Below are positions 56,722-64,000 of a stretch of DNA of 64,000 nucleotides, piece after piece. The position numbers were made by a program, and so were the translations under genes. Position 1 is the first letter of the stretch. Each line of letters starts with the position of its first letter. The DNA comes from Wurfbainia villosa (lineage: Eukaryota > Streptophyta > Magnoliopsida > Zingiberales > Zingiberaceae): assembly GCA_025175895.1 (NCBI GenBank), contig CM045989.1:128291272-128355271 (forward strand). The letters are read 5' to 3'. The notes under the pieces were generated by a model, which worked only from the letters and a program-made list of their open reading frames with translations, ran no database searches and had not been told where the DNA came from.

Positions 56722-57767
56722 CTACTCGCCGTGTTGGGTCCCGGAAGGCGGATCCTCACAGCCGGCCTTCAGGCCCTCCAATGAGAAACTCCGTCGAGTC
56801 ATCTGATCATATTTCCTATTCATGACTTTAATGACTCCTATATTCACATCAATGCCTACAGAGTTGAGCCATTGAGTGAGGACATTTCCAAATGGTATGT
56901 GAATCTTCCCATTGTTTGGCCTTATGAAATGAATGATGCATTGGAAGGTATTGAGACCAATGTTAATGTCTAAGTATTGACGAAAGAAATGCATGAGAAG
57001 TAGGTGTGGAGGGCGAACCAAGGCCAAACCACGGGTAACTATGGGAAGAAGACAATGAGCAACGACCTTATAAAGGACATTGTCAGAGGCAGACAGTTCT
57101 TGTGATTGAAATAAATTGGTGTTCAAAGGTCGAGGATAGTGATAGAAGGTATCATGAAGGGAATCTAAAGAAATCTCCTCAAAGGGAGATGGAAGAGGTT
57201 CACTCCAAGATGGATATAGAGTGAAATCACTCTCGGAAGGAAGACATCCGAGAAAATCGGTCCAGATCTGGGGACTGAAATCCAGATCGCGCTGAGCAAT
57301 GCGAGTCCGGTATCTCAGTCCATCTCCAACCGGTCGTAGGTTGTTGAAAAATTCAGAGAGAAGGGTGATATTTACGTGATGTTCACAGAAAACTAAAGAC
57401 TCAAGGTTGTAATGTTGGATGATTTGAACAATGTTGAAATAGTAGTCTTTAAGAAACTTGGAATCCATTGACCTAGGTGGAATAAGTTGGAATTTGTTTT
57501 TATGAAAAGCACTTTCAAGGGAGGAATTTGGAAATCGAGGATCAACAGAGGGTTGAGGGTTTGATGGGCCCTCATTGGTCGGAGGTGCCCGGGTGCGCTT
57601 AGTAGCAACGTGCTTAATTCTAAATGGGCGAAAAGACAACAAAAAAATACACAATGTAGGTTGATGATGCATGAACAGAGACAACAAGATAAGCATGGGT
57701 TAGTGAAATACAATCATAGGAACAAAACAAAACATTGATCATGAATGAAAATATACCTAGGTGGCAT
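56722..57767 (-). CDS. Element I extra gene, two exons, plant transposon-domain-like protein
   Basis: Exon 1 is 57767-57757 (ATGCCACCTAG, good start context ACCATGCC). The intron is 57756-57620 (137 nt, donor AG/GTATAT, T-rich acceptor ending CCCATTTAG). Exon 2 is 57619-56722. Together they give 302 codons starting MPPRIKHVATKRTRAPP. Without splicing, the exon 2 frame has its own ATG at 57696 but begins with unlikely hydrophobic intron translation. The protein has a basic N-terminus, then segments such as KDYYFNIVQIIQHYNLESLV, VNITLLSEFFNNLRPV, VVAHCLLPIVTRGLALV and NVLTQWLNSVGIDVNIGVI. This pattern reminds me of the putative plant transposon protein domain found in plant retroelements. It is on the pol strand, in the env-like position, but I see no signal peptide or transmembrane anchor in the spliced form. 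Function is unknown; splicing is predicted, not shown. Confidence 0.62.
57620..57756 (-). other. Predicted 137-nt intron of the extra gene
   Basis: Donor G/GTATAT and acceptor TTTAG/A, AT-rich with a run of seven T near the acceptor. Branch candidates are CATCAAC about 45 nt and CACTAAC about 80 nt before the acceptor. Joining the exons keeps the reading frame. Confidence 0.6.
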
Positions 57768-58809
57768 GGTGAACAAAGATCGGTCTTGGGACCACGGAAC
57801 CCTAGCCGAGGTATTTGGAAACTAGACGCGAACGGAGTGACAAGAGAAGGTCCTCGAGTTGGAGAGCACTCCAAATGGGATCACGTGTCGATGAACTCGC
57901 CGGAAAACAAAGGAGAACGGCTAAGAGGTGCGGTGGAAGGTCATCGGAAGAGGAAAAGACGAGAGAAATCGAGAGGTTCTGGCGAGTCGAACCGGTGGAA
58001 AGCCCTAAAAACCGCGACACCAGTCGACTACCATTAGTCGTGATCAGCGATGGTGTGATCGGTCGAGCAAAGGCGATCGCATCTGAGCGATTCATGCGCG
58101 TCGGTCATTGCCATAAATGGCGGTCGGCGATGGTTATCGATCATGACCGACGACCTGAGCGATTTTGTATCGTCGATCGCCGCCATAAATGGAATCGGCC
58201 CGATAACGAACCGGTAAGCCAGTTCGATATCGTATCGATCGAGCTGGCGTTAGGTACCCGGTCGGTGATATCGATCGATAACCTTTTGGCGGTTAAAAAT
58301 TCATAATTAATTCAATAAAGATCAAAAATCACGAAATTTTGTGGGTAATATTGTTAGATCATTTCCTATCAAGGAAAAATTATTTTAAAATTATATTACC
58401 TCTAGATTTTGATATTGACACAATCTTGAGATTTTGCAAAAGTTATGATATTTTTGTAAAACTTTGTATCACTTTGGCTTATCAATAGGAAATTGTTTCT
58501 CAAGGTTTGATAGACATAGTTTATATTTTATTTTATTTGACATTTCCAATCATATTCTTGGAGCTATATGCACATTAATTGTACATAGGCCTTCCCAATG
58601 ATTGGTCCAATGAAGGATTAATGTTTCTAGATGACACTTTGGTTCATAGTAATGCATCATAACAAGCATGATGAACCAAGTGCATCTTCCTAACATCTCA
58701 CATGTTGTCTAGGTGGCTCAATACAAAAATCATGGTTTCCTAAGTGTTTTGTGAGATGGTTAAAGGTATAAGTCCTAGTATTTCTATAGAATCATGCAAA
58801 ACTACACTT
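57768..58809 (-). promoter_or_regulatory. Spacer before the extra gene, with CGATCG-rich block
   Basis: In element sense: AT-rich DNA after the pol stop (58809-58300), with GCCTTCCCAATGATTGGTCC near 58590 shared with B and C. Next is a block at 58010-58290 full of CGATCG, GCGATCG and GATC words with CAGTCGACTGG at 58020-58030. Then a CT-rich stretch like a 5' UTR (57770-58000, with CTAGGGTTCC) leads to the ATG. No clear TATA box is visible. It may be an internal promoter. Confidence 0.45.
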
Positions 58810-61800
58810 CTATTCTACAAAGCACATCCCAAGTTCTCTCCTAAGTGATGAAAATTCTATTTCGGGGAGAGGCTTGGTAAAGATGTCGGCTAGGTTGGAC
58901 TTATATTCAATGTAATTAAGCTCAATGTCCCCCTTAGCCACATGGTCTCTAATGAAGTGATGTTTCACTTCAATGTGCTTGGTCCTAGAGTGATGCAACG
59001 GATTTTTGGTCAAGTTAATGGTGCTCACATTATCACAAAGTACTTTCATGTTGGAGTAAGTTAGCTCATAATCTTCTAAGGTATGTTTCATCCATAATAG
59101 TTGAGCTACACAACCACCCATAGCAACATATTCGGCCTCGGTGGTGGATAAAGCAACACAAGGTTGCTTCCTACTACTCCAACTCACTAGGGAGGACCCA
59201 AGGAATTGGCATCCACCACTAGTACTCTTCTGATCCAATTTGCAACCGACATAATCGGAATCGGTGTACCCAATTAAATCAAAACACCTAGTCCTAGGGT
59301 ACCATAGACCTACATTTAGTGTGCCCTTTACATATCTTAAAATTCTTTTAACGGCAACTAAATGAGATTCCTTAGCACATGATTGATACCTAGCACACAT
59401 ACCAACCGCAAATAATATGTCGGGTCTACTAGCGGTTAAATACAAGAGGCTACCAATCATGCTCCTATAAAGGGTAAGATCTATTTGTTTTCCTTCACTA
59501 TCACTATCTATTTTGGTATTGGTTGCCATTGGAGTTGACACTACCTTAGCATTTTCTAAACCAAATTTCTTAATCATTTCCTTAGCATATTTGGTTTGAT
59601 AAATGTAAATTCCTTCACTAGTTTGTTTAACTTGCAAACCTAGGAAGAAATTTAATTCTCCAACTAGACTCATCTCAAACTCTTTTTCCATATTTTGAAT
59701 AAAGTCTTCAAGAAGCTCATCATTTGTTGACCCAAAAATAATGTCATCAACATATACTTGGGCTACAAAAATGTCCTTAGATGTTGACTTTATAAAGAGA
59801 GTTTGATCTATACTACCCCTTCTAAAATCCTTAGAGATTAGGAAAGTTGACAATCTTTCATACCAAGCCCGGGGAGCTTGTTTCAAACCATATAAGGCTT
59901 TCCTAAGTTTGTATACATGGTTTGGGTAGTCCATATTTCTAAACCCGGGAGGTTGTTCTACATACACCTCTTCCTTAATAAACCCATTTAGGAATGCCGA
60001 TTTGACATCCATTTGATGGAGTTTGAAACCCATATAGGAGGCATATGCTAAAAGTATTCTAATGGACTCTAATCTAGCAACCGGGGCATATGTTTCATCA
60101 AAATCAAGTCCTTCAACTTGATTAAAACCCCTTGCAACTAATCGTGCTTTATTTTTAGAGATATTCCCTTGGTCATCTAGTTTGTTCCTAAAGACCCATC
60201 TTGTAGTAATAATAGTGTTTTCACTTGGTCTAGGAACTAACTCCCACACTTGACTCCTATCAAATTGAGCCAATTCATCTTGCATTGCTAAAATCCAATC
60301 CGGATCAAGTAATGCATCTTTAATGTTTTTGGGCTCAATTTGAGAAATTAGAGCTATATGACTAGTGGGGTCCCTATGGAATGACCTAGTCCTAACTCCT
60401 TGAGATAATTCACCCACAATTTGATCTAATGGGTGACTTTGATGAACTCTTATGGTTCTAGGAGGTGTATCAAGTTGAGTTTGATCATGATTTACTTCAA
60501 TTCTATGTTCATTATCGGAATCATCCCTTACTTCCCCTTGATCCAATCCTCCCCCTTGATTATTACCCCCTAAGTTTAAATCTTGAAATTGTTTGGTAAT
60601 TTCTTGATTTTCATTATTTATGTCATCATCAATAGGGGATTTTCTAGGGTATCTATTTGAAGTTTCATCAAATTGAACATTTGAAGATTCTTCAATCTTT
60701 TGAGTCCTTTTATTGTAAACTCTATATCCTACACTAGTGGATGAGTATCCAACTAGGATTCCCTCATCCGCTTTGGACTCAAATTTACTTAGGTTGTCTT
60801 TGGTATTTAAGATATAGACTTTACATCCAAAGACCTTAAAATAATGAATTGTTGGAATTGTACCATTCCACAATTCAAATGGAGTTTTTCCTAAAAACCT
60901 ATGAATTAATACCCTATTTTGGATATAGCAAGCGGTATTAACCGCTTCCGCCCACAAGTAGCTAGGTAAGGAATATGCATTAAGCATTGTCCTAGCCGCT
61001 TCTTGTAGGGCACGATTTTTTCTTTCCACAACCCCATTTTGTTGGGGTGTTCTAGGACAAGAAAATTCATGCTTGTACCCTTGTTCTAAGCAAAAAGTTG
61101 AAAAGTTAGAATTCTCAAACTCTCCACCATGATCACTACGGATCCGGTTGATTTTGAGTTTTCTTTCATTTTCTACTCTTTTGCTAAATCCTATGATTAT
61201 TTCTAAGGTTTCATCCTTATTTTTCAAGAAAAATACCCAAGTAAACCTAGAAAAATGATCTACTATTACCAAGCAATATTTACTACCAATTATAGATGGG
61301 GTACTATGGCAATCAAATAAATCCATATGTAGTAAATCTAATGGTAAAGCGGTACTAAGTAAATTTTTACCTTTGTGTGATGTTTTTGATTGTTTCCCTT
61401 CTTGACAAGCATCACACATCTTGTCCTTGAGATATTTGACTCTAGGCAATCCTTTGACTAGCTTCAATTTTGCTATTTTGGCTATATTCTTCATGTTTAT
61501 GTGACCTAGTCTCCTATGCCAAAGCCAACTTTCTTCCTCTTTTGCAATAAGACACTTAGTGGAAGGATTAGTAGCATAAGATAAATCAACATAATATATA
61601 TTTGATTTTCTAAAGCCTACTAACATGCAATCATTTATAGTTTTGTGTCTTATAAAGCATTTTGAGGAATCAAACTTAACATCAAAATTTGCATCACATA
61701 ATTGGCTTACACTAAGTAAGTTAAATTTCATATTTTTAACTAATAGAACTTTATGAATAGCAAGATTGGGAGGTACCTCAATGGTGCCCTTTCCTAAAAT

Positions 61801-61917
61801 TTTAAGTTTGCCGCTATTACCAAAAGACACTTTTCCTTGGCTAGTGTGGTTGATAGTGGAGAATTTTCTCTCATCCCCGGTCATATGCTTTGAGCACCCA
61901 CTATCAACTATCCACAA
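58810..61917 (-). CDS. Element I Pol: protease, integrase, RT, RNase H
   Basis: An uninterrupted frame of 1035 codons counted from a TTG at 61917; it is open back to the UAG that ends gag. Protease: WIVDSGCSKHMTG, active-site Asp at residue 5. Integrase: zinc motif H134/H139...C168/C171, then D199, D262 and E298 with 35 residues between the last two (SDHGGEF, NGVVERKN). RT: about 570-810, with MDVKSAFLNG (D637) and YVDD at 722-725. RNase H: about 880-1020, with YTDSDYVG, TTEAEY and LCDN. All catalytic residues are in place. There is no ATG before the protease motif, so Pol must be made by read-through of the gag stop, or the copy is disabled at that codon. The protein copies the element RNA into DNA and integrates it. 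Confidence 0.92.
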   Translation of the reverse strand: MWIVDSGCSKHMTGDERKFSTINHTSQGKVSFGNSGKLKILGKGTIEVPPNLAIHKVLLVKNMKFNLLSVSQLCDANFDVKFDSSKCFIRHKTINDCMLVGFRKSNIYYVDLSYATNPSTKCLIAKEEESWLWHRRLGHINMKNIAKIAKLKLVKGLPRVKYLKDKMCDACQEGKQSKTSHKGKNLLSTALPLDLLHMDLFDCHSTPSIIGSKYCLVIVDHFSRFTWVFFLKNKDETLEIIIGFSKRVENERKLKINRIRSDHGGEFENSNFSTFCLEQGYKHEFSCPRTPQQNGVVERKNRALQEAARTMLNAYSLPSYLWAEAVNTACYIQNRVLIHRFLGKTPFELWNGTIPTIHYFKVFGCKVYILNTKDNLSKFESKADEGILVGYSSTSVGYRVYNKRTQKIEESSNVQFDETSNRYPRKSPIDDDINNENQEITKQFQDLNLGGNNQGGGLDQGEVRDDSDNEHRIEVNHDQTQLDTPPRTIRVHQSHPLDQIVGELSQGVRTRSFHRDPTSHIALISQIEPKNIKDALLDPDWILAMQDELAQFDRSQVWELVPRPSENTIITTRWVFRNKLDDQGNISKNKARLVARGFNQVEGLDFDETYAPVARLESIRILLAYASYMGFKLHQMDVKSAFLNGFIKEEVYVEQPPGFRNMDYPNHVYKLRKALYGLKQAPRAWYERLSTFLISKDFRRGSIDQTLFIKSTSKDIFVAQVYVDDIIFGSTNDELLEDFIQNMEKEFEMSLVGELNFFLGLQVKQTSEGIYIYQTKYAKEMIKKFGLENAKVVSTPMATNTKIDSDSEGKQIDLTLYRSMIGSLLYLTASRPDILFAVGMCARYQSCAKESHLVAVKRILRYVKGTLNVGLWYPRTRCFDLIGYTDSDYVGCKLDQKSTSGGCQFLGSSLVSWSSRKQPCVALSTTEAEYVAMGGCVAQLLWMKHTLEDYELTYSNMKVLCDNVSTINLTKNPLHHSRTKHIEVKHHFIRDHVAKGDIELNYIEYKSNLADIFTKPLPEIEFSSLRRELGMCFVE

Positions 61918-61932
61918 GCTTGGTTCTTCTAC

Positions 61933-63468
61933 CTATGTCACATGAAAAACACAATCCTTAGGTACCCAAATCTTAGGACCACTAGCATTAATTATAAATT
62001 TCTTTGGTACCCATGCTTTTCTCCCTTTGCTTTTAATCATGGATTTTCTACTAACTAGGGATGCAAATGCTACCTCTTTCTCCTTAGGTCTATATCCTAA
62101 ACCGGCCTTATTGTAAATTGCCCTTTGGTCCTTAATAATCATATCTAGATATTTGGAACCATTAGTGAACTTTTCTAGGCATGTTCTTAATTTACTTATT
62201 TCTTTTCTTAACTCATCATTTTCATCCATAAGAGTACAATCATCATCACTAGATGATTTATCACATGATGCATCTATATTCTTAAATGATTTGATTTCTA
62301 ATTTTAGATCCTTAATCCTATTTTTTGATCTATTTAAAGTATTTTGTAAACATGCAATAGTCTTATAAAGTAAATCTACTTTGGGTGAGTCATTTACCTC
62401 ATCATCATCACTTGATGATGATTCATCACTTGAAGAGGAAGAAGACTCCTCGCTTGAGCTTCCGATTTCTTCCAATGCCATGACGGCTAAGTTCCGGGTT
62501 GAATGGCAAACTTCTTCATCGTCGGTAGACTCCTCCATACTTAGAGTGTCCCACGTTTGTGCCAACATCGCCTCCTTCTTCTTCTTATCCTTCTCCTCCT
62601 TTTTCTTTAGTTCCAGGCAATTGGGCTTTATATGCCCTTTCTTGTTGCAACCAAAACACGTCACATTAGAAATAGAATTTGAATTGTTAGAAGATTTACC
62701 TCTTGAGGATTGAAACATCCTCTTCACATCCTTCTTGGTGAGCCTCCTTGACTTCCCACCAAATTTCTTGACGTAGTGTGCTACCTCACTTGCCGACAAC
62801 TCATCCTCACTACTTGATGAGTCCTCCTCGGATTCGGATGAGGAAGACACCTCCTTCTTTTCCTTTTTCTTCTTCTCCTTCTTTCCTACAACAAGAGCTA
62901 TACCCTTCTCTTTGGATGAAGTGTTAGCTTGTTCATGCAATTGAAATTCACAAAATAACTCATCTAATTTAACTAATGAAAGATCCCTAGAGACCTTATA
63001 GGCATCTACCATTGAGGCCCATAAGGTGGTCCTAGGGAAGGCTTGTAGTACATACCTCACAAGGTCTCGGTTGTCGACCTTTTCACCTATAACGTGTAGT
63101 CCGTTGACTACCTCCTTGAAGCGCCCGTGCATTTGGCTCACCGTTTCATTTGTCTTCATAGTGAAGCTTTGGAGTTGGCCAATCAAAAGATCCCTCTTGG
63201 CCCTTCTTGTCTCTTTGGATCCTTCGTTGAGTTCGATGAGCTTCTCCCAAAGCTCTTTTGCGGAGTTGAATGGCCCGACCTTAGATAGTTGCTCCTTGGA
63301 TAGACTACATTGAAGTGTGGTCGTTGCTTTTGCTTTCTCTTGTGCTTTCTTGGCCATCTCTCTTTTCCTATCCTTTTGCCGGTAGTGGTGCTCCAAATTC
63401 GTACGGCTTCTCAAACCATCTACAATACTAAACCAATTTTCAATATCGTTCATTAAATAATACTCCAT
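61933..63468 (-). CDS. Element I Gag (SIRE type)
   Basis: 511 codons from ATG 63468 to a UAG at 61933-61935. UBN2-like capsid region about residues 55-180 (LWEKLIELNEG, LVRYVLQAFPRTTLWASMVD), Lys and Ser/acidic linkers about 195-225, CCHC knuckle CFGCNKKGHIKPNC at 271-284, a second Ser/acidic stretch, a probable coiled coil about 380-450, and tail FTNGSKYLDMIIKDQRA and KIWVPKDCVFHVT. The family N-terminus (RPPF..DF.YWK.RM) lies upstream, but small deletions at about 63490-63535 put it out of frame with ATG 63539-63541. This Gag thus starts at a Met inside the conserved region. Its frame is the same as that of pol. It forms the particle and binds RNA. Confidence 0.88.
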   Translation of the reverse strand: MEYYLMNDIENWFSIVDGLRSRTNLEHHYRQKDRKREMAKKAQEKAKATTTLQCSLSKEQLSKVGPFNSAKELWEKLIELNEGSKETRRAKRDLLIGQLQSFTMKTNETVSQMHGRFKEVVNGLHVIGEKVDNRDLVRYVLQAFPRTTLWASMVDAYKVSRDLSLVKLDELFCEFQLHEQANTSSKEKGIALVVGKKEKKKKEKKEVSSSSESEEDSSSSEDELSASEVAHYVKKFGGKSRRLTKKDVKRMFQSSRGKSSNNSNSISNVTCFGCNKKGHIKPNCLELKKKEEKDKKKKEAMLAQTWDTLSMEESTDDEEVCHSTRNLAVMALEEIGSSSEESSSSSSDESSSSDDDEVNDSPKVDLLYKTIACLQNTLNRSKNRIKDLKLEIKSFKNIDASCDKSSSDDDCTLMDENDELRKEISKLRTCLEKFTNGSKYLDMIIKDQRAIYNKAGLGYRPKEKEVAFASLVSRKSMIKSKGRKAWVPKKFIINASGPKIWVPKDCVFHVT

Positions 63469-63581
63469 CCTACCTTTCCAATATCCAAAATCATTGCCGT
63501 GAAGAACGGAGGCCTCTGCTATACCCCTCTTGAAATGTCATCTTTGCTCCGGTTGATTGCTAGATCTTCCGATGCGATCCG

Positions 63582-63594
63582 GGCTCTGATACCA
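63582..63594 (-). other. Element I primer binding site
   Basis: - strand TGGTATCAGAGCC, two bases inside the 5' LTR, matching initiator-Met tRNA and elements B and C. Confidence 0.92.
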
Positions 63595-63596
63595 CT

Positions 63597-64000
63597 TGTT
63601 AGGGATCGTTTGAAGGCTAGAGGGGGGGTGAATAGCGCTTTTCGTTTCTACAAGAGTAATTAGTGGAAGAAAACACAAATAATATATGTAAAAACAAAAA
63701 GACAATGCTAACAAAGCCTTTACGTGGTTCGGAGATAACGCTCCTACTCCACGGCGATCCTTAAGGTGGATCAACCCAAGCAATTTCACTAAGAAGCTTT
63801 CTCTTTACAAAGACCTCCTCTTCTTACAAAAGATGACAATTAAGATTTGAGAGGAGAAAGGAGATTAATACACTTAGAAAGCTTGGAAAACTTGTAGGAG
63901 CTTAGAAGAAAGATCAGAATGTAAGCATTAGGCTCTTCTTGCTCCCCTTGGGCTCTTTTTATAGGTAAGAGCCTCTTTTTCCCGTTGGAGGTCTATCAGT
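63597..64000 (-). repeat. Element I 5' LTR (partial)
   Basis: TGTTAGGGATCGTTTGAAGG onward, matching 54237-54640 with about eight substitutions. TATA is at 63955-63964. About 815 bp remain beyond the window. Confidence 0.92.

Larger units (their letters stand above)
54237..64000 (-). mobile_element. Element I: nearly intact SIRE-like copia element with an extra gene
   Basis: 3' LTR 54237-55455, tract, extra spliced gene, pol, gag, primer site and 5' LTR from 63597 (incomplete at the window end); expected full length about 10.6 kb. The visible parts of the LTRs (404 bp) differ at about 8 positions by my count, so it is young. It sits in element H's 5' LTR; the target copy gttcc (54232-54236) has its partner outside the window. 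It is the youngest event of the chain R, D, E, H, I. Confidence 0.92.

Noticed and set aside
57735..58306. + strand frames of 100 and 163 codons opposite the extra gene's leader
   Set aside because: They run through the CGATCG-rich block and CT-rich leader. They have no family features, and the sense of the element and of the spliced gene is the other strand.
1..64000. A bacterial-type defence or metabolic system, or an endogenous pararetrovirus
   Set aside because: No such protein is visible. All Pol sequences group by motif order with copia (integrase before RT) or gypsy (RT before integrase) LTR elements, and no movement-protein or coat-protein-like frame is seen.

Overview
The window is repeat-dense nuclear DNA of a flowering plant. 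Every feature I can support is an LTR retrotransposon or a remnant of one. I see no host gene, no rRNA or genuine tRNA gene, and no bacterial or organellar signature. The evidence is paired LTRs with TG...CA ends, 5-bp target duplications, primer binding sites of the initiator-Met type (TGGTATCAGAGC) or the TGGCGCCGTTG type, polypurine tracts, and Ty1/copia and Ty3/gypsy Gag and Pol domains. The species cannot be read from the sequence.

Layout, using working names A to J and R. A (1-12832, + strand) is a decayed Athila-like gypsy element whose first LTR is cut by the window start. Its 3' LTR is split by B (6801-12332, - strand), a gag-only copia element with a perfect GTATA duplication. R is an old fragment, on the + strand, of the same gypsy family as H. 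It is visible at 12833-13437 and 35069-35361 and is interrupted by F (13438-35063, + strand). F is a Tat/Athila-type element with a Gag-like pseudogene and no pol. F in turn holds G (16841-26786, - strand, a young chromovirus missing most of its pol, ATATA duplication) and C (26929-32365, - strand, a second gag-only copia element). R is also entered by D (35362 onward, + strand, SIRE-like copia: LTR and gag fragment). D's gag is cut by E (37510-40167, - strand, Tork/Angela-like copia: LTR and RT/RNase H remnant). E's pol is cut by H (40168-54236 and beyond, - strand, Tekay/Del-like gypsy with LTRs of about 3.9 kb). H carries solo LTR J (41499-43874, CCATG duplication) in its left LTR and I (54237 to beyond 64000, - strand) in its right LTR. 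The chain R > D > E > H > I is five levels deep.

I is the only element that looks potentially active. Its visible LTR stretches differ at about 2% of positions. It has a 511-residue Gag frame, one in-frame UAG, then an uninterrupted protease-integrase-RT-RNase H frame with all catalytic motifs. Between pol and the 3' LTR it carries an extra gene on the sense strand. I read that gene as two exons around a 137-nt intron with canonical borders, preceded by a CGATCG/CAGTCGACTG-rich block like the one in the element's own LTR.

B and C carry Gag of the same general kind as I and use the same primer site and tract, so they look like non-autonomous partners that would need pol from an I-like element. 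Copia LTRs of B, C, D and I share a cluster of CAGTCGACTG palindromes just upstream of the TATA box. Limits: boundaries come from visual LTR comparison, family names from remembered motifs, and decayed regions are approximate.
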